From: Fluctibacter halophilus
Lineage (GTDB): Bacteria > Pseudomonadota > Gammaproteobacteria > Enterobacterales > Alteromonadaceae
Assembly (NCBI RefSeq): GCF_020687825.1
Contig: NZ_JAJEWP010000001.1
Span: forward strand, 1,162,433 to 1,226,432
Length of the DNA stretch: 64,000 nt
Direction: 5' to 3'
This document shows, in pieces, positions 32,337 to 41,851 of the stretch. A model generated the notes under the pieces. The model made no database searches, was not told the origin of the DNA, and saw nothing but the letters and a program-made list of their open reading frames with translations. Position numbers and translations under genes: made by a program. The stretch's first letter is position 1; the number at the start of each line of letters is the position of its first letter.

Positions 32337-33929
32337 GTGGACTTCGCTTATATTCTTTTCGCCTTTGCTTGTGGGCTGGCCGTTAAAACCATCAACCTTC
32401 CACCGTTGATCGGTTTTCTGTGCGCAGGTTTCCTGTTAAATGCATTGGGCTACCAGGCGTCGCCAGCGCTATCTACCCTTGCTGAACTGGGCATCACCTT
32501 AATGCTGTTTACCATTGGGCTCAAACTCAACATACGGGATTTGATCAAGCGAGAGGTCTGGCTGGGCAGTATCTCTCATGCCATTGTTTGGATAGGTATC
32601 TCCAGCGGTCTGTTCATGTTACTGGCCTATCTGGGCGCAGGACATTTCGCCCTGTTGAGTTGGTCTGATGCCGCCTTGCTGGCGTTTGCACTGAGTTTTT
32701 CTAGCACTGTCTGTATCGTAAAACTGCTGGAAGACAGTGGTGAAATAAAGACCCGCCATGGCAAGCTCGCCGTGGGGATCCTGATCATGCAGGACATTTT
32801 TGCGGTTGTATTTCTGGTCGTTGCAACCGGGAAAACGCCCACCTTATGGGCGTTACTCTTGCCACTACTGCTGTTTACCCGTCCTGTTTGGCGCCGTCTG
32901 CTTGAGGCGACGGGACACGGCGAGTTGCTGCCCCTCACCGGATTCATGTTTGCATTGGGTGCCTATGAGCTATTCGAACTGGTCGGCGTAAAAGGTGACC
33001 TGGGAGCACTGATCGTGGGCATGATCATCGCGCGCCATCCCAAATCCACCGAATTGGCCAAAGCGCTGATGGGCTTTAAAGACTTGTTCCTGATCGGTTT
33101 TTTCCTCTCCATCGGCTTTACTGCGCTCCCCACCCTGGACATGGTTATAACCGCCTTGATCCTTTGTACGCTGCTGCCGTTAAAGTTCGCCGCGTTCTTC
33201 CGCCTGTTTACCGGCTTGCGCCTGCGCGCCCGCACGGCCTACCTGGGTAGTCTGGTGCTGGGTAACTACAGTGAATTTGGCCTGATTGTCATTGCCTTAC
33301 TGGTCAGCCTGGGCACGTTGCCGCAACAATGGCTGGTGATACTGGCTATCGCAGTATCCATATCATTCCTGTTTACTGGGTTTAGCTACCGTCACTCGCA
33401 CCAGCAGTATCGTCGCCTGAAAGACCACTTGCGTCGTTATCAGCACCCCATCCGACTGGCAGAAGACACGTATATACAACCCACCAATGCCAAGGTTCTT
33501 GTGATGGGACTGGGGCGGGTAGGCAAAGGTGCTTACACTGCATTGGCCAATGTGCTGGGTGACTGTGTATGGGGCATGGATGCCGACCCGGTGCGTATCC
33601 GCCGTCTGCAACAACAGGGCCTTCAGGCGCTGGTCGGGGATGGTGAAGACATCGATTTCTGGGAAAATACCGATTTGTCCGGCGTCGAGCTGGTATTGCT
33701 GGCCGTCCCGTCAACCGAAGACATCAGCAATATTACCGGGCAACTGAGGGCCGCCGGATTTACCGGCAAAGTCGCCGCAATCGCGCGTTATGAAGATGAA
33801 ATCCAGCCGTTGCTCGATGCAGGCTCCGATAAGGTGTTTAACTTCTTCACCGAAGCCGGTACCGGTTTTGCGGAAGAGAGTCTGCAGTTGATAAAGGCGT
33901 CTCCCAAGTACGAAACGAGTCCACAATAA
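32337..33929 (+). CDS. Monovalent cation:proton antiporter (CPA2) with TrkA-N domain
   Basis: 530 residues: about 12-13 transmembrane helices (residues ~1-360; e.g. GLAVKTINLPPLIGFLCAG, LGITLMLFTIGLKL) characteristic of KefB/YbaL-type CPA2 antiporters, then a C-terminal RCK/TrkA-N domain starting KVLVMGLGRVGKGAYTAL (~residue 385, GxGxxG NAD site). It probably exchanges K+ or Na+ for protons under NAD(H)/redox control. The start is GTG at 32337; no ATG lies upstream in frame. The stop overlaps a Fur-like box that belongs to the bacterioferritin promoter. Confidence 0.88.
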   Translation: MDFAYILFAFACGLAVKTINLPPLIGFLCAGFLLNALGYQASPALSTLAELGITLMLFTIGLKLNIRDLIKREVWLGSISHAIVWIGISSGLFMLLAYLGAGHFALLSWSDAALLAFALSFSSTVCIVKLLEDSGEIKTRHGKLAVGILIMQDIFAVVFLVVATGKTPTLWALLLPLLLFTRPVWRRLLEATGHGELLPLTGFMFALGAYELFELVGVKGDLGALIVGMIIARHPKSTELAKALMGFKDLFLIGFFLSIGFTALPTLDMVITALILCTLLPLKFAAFFRLFTGLRLRARTAYLGSLVLGNYSEFGLIVIALLVSLGTLPQQWLVILAIAVSISFLFTGFSYRHSHQQYRRLKDHLRRYQHPIRLAEDTYIQPTNAKVLVMGLGRVGKGAYTALANVLGDCVWGMDADPVRIRRLQQQGLQALVGDGEDIDFWENTDLSGVELVLLAVPSTEDISNITGQLRAAGFTGKVAAIARYEDEIQPLLDAGSDKVFNFFTEAGTGFAEESLQLIKASPKYETSPQ

Positions 33930-33946
33930 TAATCATTCCCATTATC
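33928..33946. promoter_or_regulatory. Fur-box-like site before the bacterioferritin pair
   Basis: AATAATCATTCCCATTATC matches the 19-bp Fur consensus at 14 positions, with perfect 3' arm CATTATC. It sits 25 bp upstream of a sigma70-like promoter. Iron control of bfr genes is usual, but the site could also act indirectly. Confidence 0.5.
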
Positions 33947-33970
33947 TATCCCACTGTTTTATAAAGTATT

Positions 33971-33999
33971 TTTACTTCCTCTTAGCCGTCCGCTATACT
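33971..33999 (+). promoter_or_regulatory. Sigma70 promoter of the bacterioferritin operon
   Basis: TTTACT (33971-33976) and TATACT (33994-33999) with a 17-bp spacer. The -10 is inside an inverted repeat, CCGCTA-TACT-TAGCGG (33990-34005), possibly an extra operator. Confidence 0.6.
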
Positions 34000-34031
34000 T
34001 AGCGGTCTGTGCCAAACTTAGGGAAAATATC

Positions 34032-34511
34032 ATGCAAGGCAATAAACAGGTCATCAGCGCACTCAATGAAGTGCTGACCAGTGAGCTGACCTCCATCAAT
34101 CAATACTTTTTGCACGCCAGGATGTACAAAAACTGGGGGCTGAAACGTCTGAATGATGTTTGCTACAAAAAATCGATCAAGGACATGAAACAAGCCGATG
34201 CCCTGATTGAACGCATTTTATTTCTGCAGGGACTGCCGAACCTACAGATGTTAGGCAAACTGATGATTGGCGAAGAGCCCACAGAAATGCTCAAGTGTGA
34301 CATGGACTTTCAACTCGCCGCCCTGCCCTTGGTGCGCAACGCGATTGCTCTGTGTGAAAAGGAACAGGATTATGTGTCGCGGGATCTGTTAGAAGATATC
34401 CTTGAGTATGAAGAAGAGCATGTCGACTGGCTGGAAACCCAGGATTACCAGATCACCAACATGGGCATTGAAAACTACCTGCAAGCCCAAATCACCGAGG
34501 GAGACGACTGA
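34032..34511 (+). CDS. bfr: Bacterioferritin, haem-binding subunit with degenerate ferroxidase site
   Basis: 159 residues, the normal Bfr length. Met52, the haem axial ligand, is kept (KDMKQAD). Three ferroxidase ligands are changed: Glu51 to Asp, His54 to Gln and Glu94 to Gln, while Glu18, Glu127 and His130 remain. Such subunits bind haem and pair with a catalytic partner in two-gene Bfr systems (e.g. Neisseria, Pseudomonas). It is followed immediately by the partner gene: the stop and the next ATG share one base. Confidence 0.93.
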   Translation: MQGNKQVISALNEVLTSELTSINQYFLHARMYKNWGLKRLNDVCYKKSIKDMKQADALIERILFLQGLPNLQMLGKLMIGEEPTEMLKCDMDFQLAALPLVRNAIALCEKEQDYVSRDLLEDILEYEEEHVDWLETQDYQITNMGIENYLQAQITEGDD

Positions 34512-34978
34512 TGCAAGGTAAAAACGTCATAATTGAAGCACTGAACCGCTTACTGGCCTATGAACTGGCGGCAATGGATCAGTATTTTATCCATTCTCAA
34601 ATGTACCATGACTGGGGTTTGAGCAAATTGTATGAACGGATCGCTCACGAGTTCGATGATGAGAAAACCCATGCCACAAAACTGATTGAGCGCATGTTGT
34701 TTCTGGAAGGTGTTCCGGACATGACCCAGCGCGAAGGGTTTAAAGTCGGTACAGATGTTCCCTCCATGCTGGAAAGTGATTTACGGGTTGAATACGCGGT
34801 CACGGAAAAACTCAAGGAAACCATCGCCCTTTGTGAGCAGGAACAGGATTACGTCACCCGGGACATGTTAATGGTGCTTCTGGATGACACGGAAATGGAT
34901 CACGCCTATTGGCTGGAACAACAGTTGGGGCTGATCAAGCGCCTTGGATTACAAAACTACCTGCAATCCCAACTCTGA
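34511..34978 (+). CDS. bfr: Bacterioferritin, ferroxidase-competent subunit
   Basis: 155 residues. Glu18, Glu51, His54, Glu94 and a Glu-x-x-His at 128-131 (TEMDHAYWLE) are all present, so the di-iron centre is intact. The haem ligand Met52 is replaced by Lys (DDEKTHA). It is thus the mirror image of the preceding subunit: it oxidises and stores iron but should not bind haem alone. The two presumably co-assemble into a 24-mer in which haem subunits mediate iron release. Confidence 0.93.
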   Translation: MQGKNVIIEALNRLLAYELAAMDQYFIHSQMYHDWGLSKLYERIAHEFDDEKTHATKLIERMLFLEGVPDMTQREGFKVGTDVPSMLESDLRVEYAVTEKLKETIALCEQEQDYVTRDMLMVLLDDTEMDHAYWLEQQLGLIKRLGLQNYLQSQL

Positions 34979-34985
34979 ACGGTTT

Positions 34986-35480
34986 TTAATCGCCGCTACG
35001 CTGAGTGTCAAAATAGAGCTCGAGGCGCAGCGGCGGTTGTTTCTCTTCTTGTACAAACTCAACCACCATTCGCCACTCCATGTGCGGTTCAGAGCAACTG
35101 CCCAGGAAGCTCTCGGCATCGAGCGTGGTGTTTTCGCCCTCGCGGGACGGTTGCGACAGCGGTACCACCTGCATTTTGCCCATAAACATGTTCACACCTT
35201 CTATCCAGGCTTGTTTAAAGGTAAGGCTGTGTGGGTAGGTCATATGCAGGGTAAACAGTGTTTCAAGAGGAACAGTCTGGCTATCGAGGGAGATGCGAAT
35301 ACGCTGCCCACCGGTTTCAAACGTGCATCCTCCCTGCTCCAGCGTACACCGGGTTCCCTGCACCACTGGACCCGTGTCGTCGTTGGATAACCACTGTCCT
35401 AGTGAAACTATCAGAATCATGACTATACTGAGGACGAATAACTTGGAAACGGGTGAGTAGTTTTTGCTCGCGATGGTCAT
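34986..35480 (-). CDS. Hypothetical membrane-anchored protein next to cbb3 oxidase
   Basis: 164 residues with one N-terminal membrane helix (residues ~14-31, LFVLSIVMILIVSLGQWL) and a periplasmic domain holding cysteines in CTLEQGGCTF and GSCSEPH. Stretches such as LFTLHMTYPHSLTF, then DAESFLGSC, hint at a small beta-sandwich. It is divergent from ccoN and its upstream region includes the FNR box, so it may be co-regulated with the oxidase. It looks faintly like FixH-type proteins in size and topology. No named family recognised. Confidence 0.65.
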   Translation of the reverse strand: MTIASKNYSPVSKLFVLSIVMILIVSLGQWLSNDDTGPVVQGTRCTLEQGGCTFETGGQRIRISLDSQTVPLETLFTLHMTYPHSLTFKQAWIEGVNMFMGKMQVVPLSQPSREGENTTLDAESFLGSCSEPHMEWRMVVEFVQEEKQPPLRLELYFDTQRSGD

Positions 35481-35540
35481 TATTTGGTCTGCTTTATTCG
35501 GTAACCAATGGTGAAAAACTGGGCGCTGATTTCGCTCGGT

Positions 35541-35554
35541 TTGATTGAGATCAA
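35541..35554. promoter_or_regulatory. FNR box before ccoNOQP
   Basis: TTGAT-TGAG-ATCAA matches the FNR consensus exactly, about 180 bp before ccoN and 60 bp before the divergent gene. FNR activation of cbb3 oxidase genes at low oxygen is established in several proteobacteria, and the fnr gene lies at the end of this cluster. Confidence 0.85.
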
Positions 35555-35608
35555 GGACTCCGTGTTTAGGCTATCTTTTTAAGGCCAAACACTTTATCAT
35601 GCGCGCCG

Positions 35609-35650
35609 AAAAACCTACATTGGCAACTGTATCAAATGGTTAGGTTTTTT
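35609..35650 (+). promoter_or_regulatory. Hairpin plus T-run in the ccoN leader
   Basis: AAAAACCTA / TAGGTTTTT forms a 9-bp stem with a 23-base loop and ends in a T-run, resembling a weak terminator inside the leader. Function speculative; only three G-C pairs. Confidence 0.25.
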
Positions 35651-35723
35651 ACGCACCCAAACCGTTTACGCCTGACACTGCTCAGGTAAACAACAATAAT
35701 CTAGAAGTGGAAGATCCAACAAC

Positions 35724-37157
35724 ATGAGTGAAATCAGTCAAGCACACCCTGATTACAACTACAAGGTTGTTCGGCAGTTTGCCGTAATGACGGTAGTGTG
35801 GGGGATCGTGGGCATGGCAGTTGGCGTGTTTATTGCCGCTCAGCTGTTTCTACCAGCCCTGAATTTCGACATCCCATACCTTACGTTCTCGCGCTTGCGC
35901 CCGCTGCATACCAACGCTGTTATTTTCGCGTTTGGCGGCTGTGCCTTGTTTGCTACCTCCTACTACGTGGTACAGCGAACCTCACAGGTAAGACTTTTCA
36001 GTGACAAGCTGGCGTCGTTCACCTTCTGGGGATGGCAGGCGGTTATTGTGCTTGCAGCCATCACGCTGCCGTTGGGGATTACCTCAAGTAAAGAGTATGC
36101 AGAACTTGAGTGGCCGATTGATATTCTGATCACACTGGTTTGGGTCGCATATATCATCAATTTCTTTGGTACCGTGATCATTCGACGCACGTCGCACATT
36201 TACGTTGCCAACTGGTTCTTCGGCGCCTTTATGCTGACCGTTGCTGTATTGCATATTGGTAACAGCATGGCGATTCCGGTGTCCTTTACCAAGTCCTACT
36301 CGCTGTACGCGGGTGCCGTCGATGCCATGATGCAATGGTGGTACGGACACAACGCGGTAGGTTTCTTCCTGACAGCAGGGTTCCTGGGCATGATGTACTA
36401 CTTCGTGCCTAAACAAGCGGGTCGCCCGGTTTACTCTTATCGTTTGTCGGTTATCCACTTCTGGGCGCTGATTTCCCTGTACATCTGGGCCGGTCCTCAC
36501 CACTTACACTACACTGCCCTGCCAGACTGGACACAGTCTCTGGGTATGGTGATGTCGGTGATCCTGTTCGTACCGTCCTGGGGCGGGATGATCAACGGTA
36601 TCATGACCCTGTCTGGCGCGTGGCATAAACTGCGTACCGACCCCATTCTTCGCTTCCTGATCGTTTCATTGTCTTTCTACGGTATGTCGACCTTTGAAGG
36701 TCCGATGATGGCAATCAAGACAGTTAATGCGCTGTCACATTACACCGACTGGACAATCGGACACGTTCACTCCGGCGCATTGGGTTGGGTTGCGATGGTT
36801 TCTATCGGCTCTATTTATCACCTGATCCCCATACTGTTCGACCGACCCAGCATGTACAGCGTGAAATGGGTCAACGTACACTTCTGGCTGGCCACCATCG
36901 GCGTTGTGTTGTACATCGTTGCGATGTGGATGTCAGGTGTACTGCAAGGTCTGATGTGGCGTGCAGTGAATGCCGACGGCACCCTGACCTACAGCTTCGT
37001 AGAATCGCTTGAAGCGTCCTATCCATTCTATGTGGTTCGATTTATCGGCGGTGTGTTTGTTGTTGCCGGTATGTTGCTGATGGCGTGGAACGTGTACAAA
37101 ACCATTCGCACCCCACGTGAAGCATTTGATGCTGAACCTCAGGCTCAGGCTGCATAA
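35724..37157 (+). CDS. ccoN: Cytochrome cbb3 oxidase catalytic subunit CcoN
   Basis: The haem-copper subunit that reduces oxygen to water and pumps protons, with high oxygen affinity. 477 residues, ~12 transmembrane helices. Histidine ligands are in place: His62 in [13 protein letters not shown] (low-spin haem b), His209 in [12 protein letters not shown] (CuB), His259-His260 in GPHHLHYT (CuB) and the HVHSGALGW segment for the haems; the spacing matches the Pseudomonas stutzeri enzyme within two residues. The C-terminal RTPREAF segment is common in CcoN. First gene of ccoNOQP, preceded by an FNR box. Confidence 0.97.
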   Translation: MSEISQAHPDYNYKVVRQFAVMTVVWGIVGMAVGVFIAAQLFLPALNFDIPYLTFSRLRPLHTNAVIFAFGGCALFATSYYVVQRTSQVRLFSDKLASFTFWGWQAVIVLAAITLPLGITSSKEYAELEWPIDILITLVWVAYIINFFGTVIIRRTSHIYVANWFFGAFMLTVAVLHIGNSMAIPVSFTKSYSLYAGAVDAMMQWWYGHNAVGFFLTAGFLGMMYYFVPKQAGRPVYSYRLSVIHFWALISLYIWAGPHHLHYTALPDWTQSLGMVMSVILFVPSWGGMINGIMTLSGAWHKLRTDPILRFLIVSLSFYGMSTFEGPMMAIKTVNALSHYTDWTIGHVHSGALGWVAMVSIGSIYHLIPILFDRPSMYSVKWVNVHFWLATIGVVLYIVAMWMSGVLQGLMWRAVNADGTLTYSFVESLEASYPFYVVRFIGGVFVVAGMLLMAWNVYKTIRTPREAFDAEPQAQAA

Positions 37158-37168
37158 GGAGTATTGCG

Positions 37169-37774
37169 ATGAAAAACGTACATGAATTAGTTGAAAAGAA
37201 CGTTGGCCTGCTGACCGTTTTCATCCTGGTGGCAATCAGTTTCGGTGCGATGGTTGAAATCACACCGCTGATGTACCAACAGCAAACCATGGAAAAAGTT
37301 GACGGCCTGAAGCCTTATACCGCATTACAGTTGGAAGGCCGCGATATCTACATCCGTGAAGGCTGCGTCGGCTGTCACAGTCAGATGATTCGTCCGTTCC
37401 GGGCAGAAACTGAGCGTTACGGTCACTATTCCGTTGCCGGTGAGTCTGTCTGGGAACACCCCTTCTTGTGGGGCTCAAAACGTACCGGACCTGATTTGGC
37501 CCGTGTCGGTGGACGTTACAGCGATGAGTGGCACCGTGTGCACCTGATCAATCCACGTGATGTGGTACCAGAGTCCAATATGCCAGGCTTTCCCTGGTTG
37601 GCAGAAAACACACTGGATGGTGAGTTGACTGCCGAAAAAATGGAAGTCTTCCGTGGTTTTGGCGTCCCGTATACCGATGAAGACATTGCTGGCGCGAAAG
37701 CCGCAGTGCAAGGTAAAACGGAAATGGAAGCCCTGATTGCTTACCTGCAATCACTGGGAACGGCGTTGAAATAA
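37169..37774 (+). CDS. ccoO: Cytochrome cbb3 oxidase monohaem subunit CcoO
   Basis: 201 residues with one N-terminal membrane helix ([18 protein letters not shown]), then a c-type haem motif CVGCH (residues 66-70) and an axial methionine region ([11 protein letters not shown]). It passes electrons to CcoN. AAGGAG lies ahead of the ATG and the gap to ccoN is 11 bp. Confidence 0.97.
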   Translation: MKNVHELVEKNVGLLTVFILVAISFGAMVEITPLMYQQQTMEKVDGLKPYTALQLEGRDIYIREGCVGCHSQMIRPFRAETERYGHYSVAGESVWEHPFLWGSKRTGPDLARVGGRYSDEWHRVHLINPRDVVPESNMPGFPWLAENTLDGELTAEKMEVFRGFGVPYTDEDIAGAKAAVQGKTEMEALIAYLQSLGTALK

Positions 37775-37775
37775 C

Positions 37776-37961
37776 ATGGATTATGGATTAGTTGGCAGTA
37801 TTTTTACTGTTGTCGTCTTTGTCTGTTTCATGGGCATTGTGTTATGGGCTTTCAGTAAACGCGCCAAGACGCGTTTTGACCAAGCACAAAACCTGGTGTT
37901 CGATGATGAACCACAACAACAGACAACAAAAAATAAGCAGGAGTCTTCCGTAAATGAGTAG
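37776..37961 (+). CDS. ccoQ: Cytochrome cbb3 oxidase subunit CcoQ
   Basis: 61 residues with one membrane helix (VGSIFTVVVFVCFMGIVLWA) and the basic/acidic tail FSKRAKTRFDQA...VFDDE typical of CcoQ. It stabilises the oxidase complex. It starts one base after the ccoO stop and its stop overlaps ccoP by 8 bp. Confidence 0.92.
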   Translation: MDYGLVGSIFTVVVFVCFMGIVLWAFSKRAKTRFDQAQNLVFDDEPQQQTTKNKQESSVNE

Positions 37962-38907
37962 CTTTTGGAGTATCTGGGTTTCAGTAATCACACTGGGCTC
38001 TATCTTGGGCTGTTACCTGTTGTTGCGCTGGTGTTTGCTGAATAAAACCGGTGTTGAAGAAGGTGATGATATGCATCATTCCTTTGACGGCATCATTGAA
38101 ATCAACAATCCGCTGCCCCGTTGGTGGACCATTTTGTTCTACATCGTGCTGGTATGGGGCCTGATCTACCTGGCAGCCTACCCCGGTCTCGGTAACTTTG
38201 CCGGTTTGCTAGGTTGGAAGAGTTCCAACCAAAACATTCAGAGCCTGGCCGAGTCCCGTGAAGCGGTAGAACTGGCGAAACAAAATGGTGAATTGGTGCA
38301 GTACGACCGTGAAATTGCCCAGGCAGAAGAACGGTTTGGACCCATCTTCGACAAATACGCCTCACAGCCTATTGAAGTGTTGGCCAAAGATGAAGAAGCA
38401 CTGAAAATTGGACAGCGTTTGTTTTTGCAGAACTGCTCCCAGTGTCACGGATCTGATGCCCGTGGTCAGCGCGGATTTCCGAACCTGACCGACAATGACT
38501 GGCTGTACGGTGGCACACCGGCAAAAATCAAAGAAACCCTGCTGAATGGCCGTAATGCCATGATGCCGGCTTGGTTGGACGCCTTCGGCGAGCAAGGTAT
38601 TGAAGAAGTGGTTGCCTACACTTTGAGCTTAAGCGGTCGTCAGGTCGACCAGCAGCTTAAAGAGGCCGGCGAAGCGCGCTTCGCTGCCTGTGCAGCTTGC
38701 CACGGCCCGGACGGTAAAGGTAACCAGGCATTTGGTGCGCCGAACCTGACTGACAATATCTGGTTGTACGGTTCCACCAAAGAAACCGTCACTGAAACGC
38801 TCAAATATGGCCGTGCCGGTGTCATGCCGTCGTTCAAAGATACGTTGGGCGAAAAGAAAGTGCATCTGGTCTCTGCGTACGTTTACAGCCTGTCTCAAGA
38901 CAATTAA
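37954..38907 (+). CDS. ccoP: Cytochrome cbb3 oxidase dihaem subunit CcoP
   Basis: 317 residues: two N-terminal membrane helices (~8-27 and ~56-75), as in gammaproteobacterial CcoP, and two c-type haem motifs, CSQCH (161-165) and CAACH (246-250), with MMPAWLDAF and VMPSFKDTL carrying the axial methionines. It is the electron entry point of the oxidase. The start overlaps ccoQ. Confidence 0.96.
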   Translation: MSSFWSIWVSVITLGSILGCYLLLRWCLLNKTGVEEGDDMHHSFDGIIEINNPLPRWWTILFYIVLVWGLIYLAAYPGLGNFAGLLGWKSSNQNIQSLAESREAVELAKQNGELVQYDREIAQAEERFGPIFDKYASQPIEVLAKDEEALKIGQRLFLQNCSQCHGSDARGQRGFPNLTDNDWLYGGTPAKIKETLLNGRNAMMPAWLDAFGEQGIEEVVAYTLSLSGRQVDQQLKEAGEARFAACAACHGPDGKGNQAFGAPNLTDNIWLYGSTKETVTETLKYGRAGVMPSFKDTLGEKKVHLVSAYVYSLSQDN

Positions 38908-38927
38908 ACTGCGCTAGCGGTAAACCA

Positions 38928-38955
38928 AAGCCTCGGTCAGCCGGGGCTTTTTTTT
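38928..38955 (+). terminator. Rho-independent terminator after ccoP
   Basis: AAGCCTCGG / CCGGGGCTT stem (one G-T pair), TCAG loop, then eight Ts. It separates the structural genes from the assembly genes. Confidence 0.9.
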
Positions 38956-38984
38956 GGCAGTCATTCACATTGGAAAGCATTCAC

Positions 38985-39464
38985 ATGCCCAAACCCTGGT
39001 ACAAGCAATTCTGGCCGTGGTTTTTAATTACTATCCCACTGGTTTCGATGGTTTTGTCATTCACCATGTTAAATCTGGCCTTGAATACCAAAGACAGCCT
39101 GGTTGTTGATGACTATTACAAGCAAGGTAAAGGCATCAATCTCGAGCTGGTGAAATATCAGGAAGCCAAAGCGATGGGACTCACCGGACAACTGCGCGTG
39201 AGCGGAACATCATTGAGCTTTAACCTTAGCGGCAACATACCACCTCAAACCGGCACATTAAAACTGGCTTTTCGCCATGCCACACTCGAAGACAAAGACT
39301 TGATTGTCATGGCCAACCGCGATGCCAGCGGCGTATTCCGTGCGACATTGGATCATTCGCTGGCCGGTAAATGGCGTATCACGGTAATGCCCATCGACGA
39401 ACAGTGGAAGCTGGCTGAAACCGTTGCCCTGCCCCGCAGTGATGCCATCACTTTCGTGCCCTGA
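38985..39464 (+). CDS. ccoH: FixH/CcoH family cbb3 assembly protein
   Basis: 159 residues. One membrane helix (WPWFLITIPLVSMVLSFTML) and the FixH hallmark VVDDYYKQGKGINLEL just after it, then a small periplasmic beta domain. FixH/CcoH is needed for assembly or stability of cbb3. GGAAAG precedes ATG 38985; the upstream TTG is rejected. The stop overlaps ccoI by one base. It comes 29 bp after the terminator, so it probably depends on partial read-through or its own weak promoter. Confidence 0.92.
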   Translation: MPKPWYKQFWPWFLITIPLVSMVLSFTMLNLALNTKDSLVVDDYYKQGKGINLELVKYQEAKAMGLTGQLRVSGTSLSFNLSGNIPPQTGTLKLAFRHATLEDKDLIVMANRDASGVFRATLDHSLAGKWRITVMPIDEQWKLAETVALPRSDAITFVP

Positions 39465-41851
39465 TGAATCTGCAGCCATCGTCTCAACAGTGTTTTCACT
39501 GCGGTCTGCCATTACCCGCAGATACAACATACAGCGCTACCGTGTGCGGAGAGTCACGGGCGATGTGCTGCCCCGGGTGTGCTGCGGTGGCCGAGGCCAT
39601 TTGTTCATCGGGTCTTGACGATTATTACCGTTTCAGAAGTGACTTTGCCGCCCAGGGCGATACACAGTTGGCTGGCACACTGGACAAGCTTTCGGTGTTT
39701 GACCATGCCGATATTCAAGATGAGTTTGTGGTCGATAGCGGCAATAAACAAACCATTCAGCTTTCCATAGACGGCATCAGTTGCGCGGCTTGTGGCTGGC
39801 TGATTGAAAAACAATTGGCCAAAATCGAAGGGATCCTCCAAGTTGCTGTTAACGTTTCCGCCCGTCGGGCAACAATCAGCTGGGATCCTCAACGACTGAA
39901 GCTCAGTCAAATCCTGGCATCCATTGAACAGATTGGTTACCACGCACTGCCCTTTGAACCGGATCAGCACGAACGCCTTTACCAGCATTCCAGCAAAACC
40001 CTGTTAAAGAAGCTTGGGCTGGCGGGTTTAATGACCATGCAGGTCATGATGCTGGCCATCGGGTTGTATTTTGGGTTATTTGGCGACATCGAGCCTGATG
40101 TAAAACAGTATTTTCACTGGCTGAGTCTGTTGCTGACCACACCTGTTGTGGTGTATGCGGGCAGCGGCTTTTTTGTCAGTGCCTGGAATGCCCTGAAAGC
40201 GCGGTTCCTGAATATGGACGTTTCGGTGTCGTTAGCCATTCTTGGCACCTACCTCGCCAGTGGCTGGGCAACTGTGACCGGTGATGGCGACATCTATTTT
40301 GAATCGGTATGCATGTTTGTCTTCCTGCTGTTGGTAAGCCGCTATCTGGAACAACGCAGTCGATACCGTTCAGCACAGGCCTCCGCCAACATGCTAAAAC
40401 ATATCCCCGTTTCTGCCACTATTGTGGAAGGTAGCGAACAACGTTTGGTGCTGGCCAAGCACCTTACCATTGGCCAGCAGGTATTGGTCAAAGCCGGTGA
40501 GACGGTCCCCATTGATGGCATTATCCATACCGGGCACAGTGACATCGATGAATCGATGCTAAGCGGCGAATTTGAACCGGTCAGTAAATCTCAGGGTGAC
40601 CCTGTTTTTGGCGGGACGGTCAATCAACAGTCACCACTGATCATTACCGTCAGTAAGACCCTTAAAAACGCGTTGGTAAATCAGATCATTCGTATGCAGG
40701 AGCTGGCCATGGCCCAGAAGCCTGCCATCGCTCACTTTGCCGATCGCACCTCCCGACATTTCATTGCGCTGGTATTGATCATCGCCGCGGCAAGTTACAT
40801 CGCCTGGCAATGGATCGATCCCCAGCAGGCGTTCTGGATCCTCATCGCCGTGCTGGTCGCAACCTGCCCTTGCGCACTTAGCCTTGCCACACCCACGGCA
40901 TTGACCTGCGCGGTGGCACGATTAAACAGGCACGGATTATTGATCAAACGTGCTGATGTGTTGGAGCAGGTACTTGACGTAAAAGAAGTGGTTCTGGATA
41001 AAACCGGCACCCTGACCAAAGGCCATTTTAGCCTGTCTCACACCTGGCAATGTGCTGACATTCCTAAAGACCGTTTACTGCAAATCGCAACCAGCCTGGA
41101 ACAGGTGTCCGAACACCCTCTGTCGAAAGGGTTTAATCACCCTGTCCCCTTGCCCGTTAGTAGCGTCACCGTTGTTCCGGGGGGCGGCATTGAAGGTACA
41201 GTTGATGGGATCACCTACCGGATCGGTAACTGTACCTTTGCAGGGCAAGATTGTGGCAATGACTATGTCATGGCAAACGTGTTCCTGTCCGCCAATGGCG
41301 TGCTATTGGGCGCGTTCTCGTTAACGGACGAAATCAGAGACAACGCTCAGGCCTTTGTCGATAGCCTGGCACCGTTGCCCACCACACTGTTGAGCGGGGA
41401 TCGAGAAGCTCAGGCGATCCGGGTTGCCAAAACCCTTGGTATCGACACTGTGCTGTGGCAGCAATCGCCGGATCAAAAGGTCAGCTACGTCACCCAACAA
41501 CAGCGAAAACACCCGGTAATGATGATGGGAGATGGCATCAATGACGCACCCGTATTGGCCGCGGCGAGTGTTTCAATCGCCATGGGCAATGCGGCGGATA
41601 TGGCCAAGCGCTCTGCCGATGTGGTGTTGCTTGGGGATAATCTTCCCGTCATTGCTGACCTGTTTTCAACTGCCCGCGACAGTCGCCGCATCATCAAACA
41701 AAACATGGCATGGGCACTCGGATACAACGTAGTCATATTGCCGTTGGCCGTCTGCGGGCTATTGACGCCCTGGCTCGCTGTCATTGGCATGTCACTCAGT
41801 TCTATACTGGTGGTGTCTAACTCCACACGACTACTCAAGGAACGAATTTAG
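39464..41851 (+). CDS. ccoI: Copper-transporting P1B-type ATPase for cbb3 assembly
   Basis: 795 residues. An N-terminal cysteine-rich region (QCFHCGLPLP, CCPGCAAVAEAI) precedes an HMA domain with GISCAACGW (Cys107/Cys110). Then come the membrane CPC motif TCPCALSLATP (~468-470), DKTGTLTKG (phosphorylated Asp512) and the hinge MMGDGINDAP (~689). CcoI/FixI exports copper for the CuB site of CcoN. The double cysteine region plus HMA domain and the neighbours distinguish it from the detoxifying CopA. ATGA-type overlap with ccoH. Confidence 0.95.
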   Translation: MNLQPSSQQCFHCGLPLPADTTYSATVCGESRAMCCPGCAAVAEAICSSGLDDYYRFRSDFAAQGDTQLAGTLDKLSVFDHADIQDEFVVDSGNKQTIQLSIDGISCAACGWLIEKQLAKIEGILQVAVNVSARRATISWDPQRLKLSQILASIEQIGYHALPFEPDQHERLYQHSSKTLLKKLGLAGLMTMQVMMLAIGLYFGLFGDIEPDVKQYFHWLSLLLTTPVVVYAGSGFFVSAWNALKARFLNMDVSVSLAILGTYLASGWATVTGDGDIYFESVCMFVFLLLVSRYLEQRSRYRSAQASANMLKHIPVSATIVEGSEQRLVLAKHLTIGQQVLVKAGETVPIDGIIHTGHSDIDESMLSGEFEPVSKSQGDPVFGGTVNQQSPLIITVSKTLKNALVNQIIRMQELAMAQKPAIAHFADRTSRHFIALVLIIAAASYIAWQWIDPQQAFWILIAVLVATCPCALSLATPTALTCAVARLNRHGLLIKRADVLEQVLDVKEVVLDKTGTLTKGHFSLSHTWQCADIPKDRLLQIATSLEQVSEHPLSKGFNHPVPLPVSSVTVVPGGGIEGTVDGITYRIGNCTFAGQDCGNDYVMANVFLSANGVLLGAFSLTDEIRDNAQAFVDSLAPLPTTLLSGDREAQAIRVAKTLGIDTVLWQQSPDQKVSYVTQQQRKHPVMMMGDGINDAPVLAAASVSIAMGNAADMAKRSADVVLLGDNLPVIADLFSTARDSRRIIKQNMAWALGYNVVILPLAVCGLLTPWLAVIGMSLSSILVVSNSTRLLKERI

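Noticed and set aside
34944-35390. 148-residue plus-strand open frame opposite the hypothetical gene at 34986-35480
   Set aside because: Overlaps the end of the second bfr gene and is antisense to a frame with a better signal-anchor and start; composition looks non-coding.
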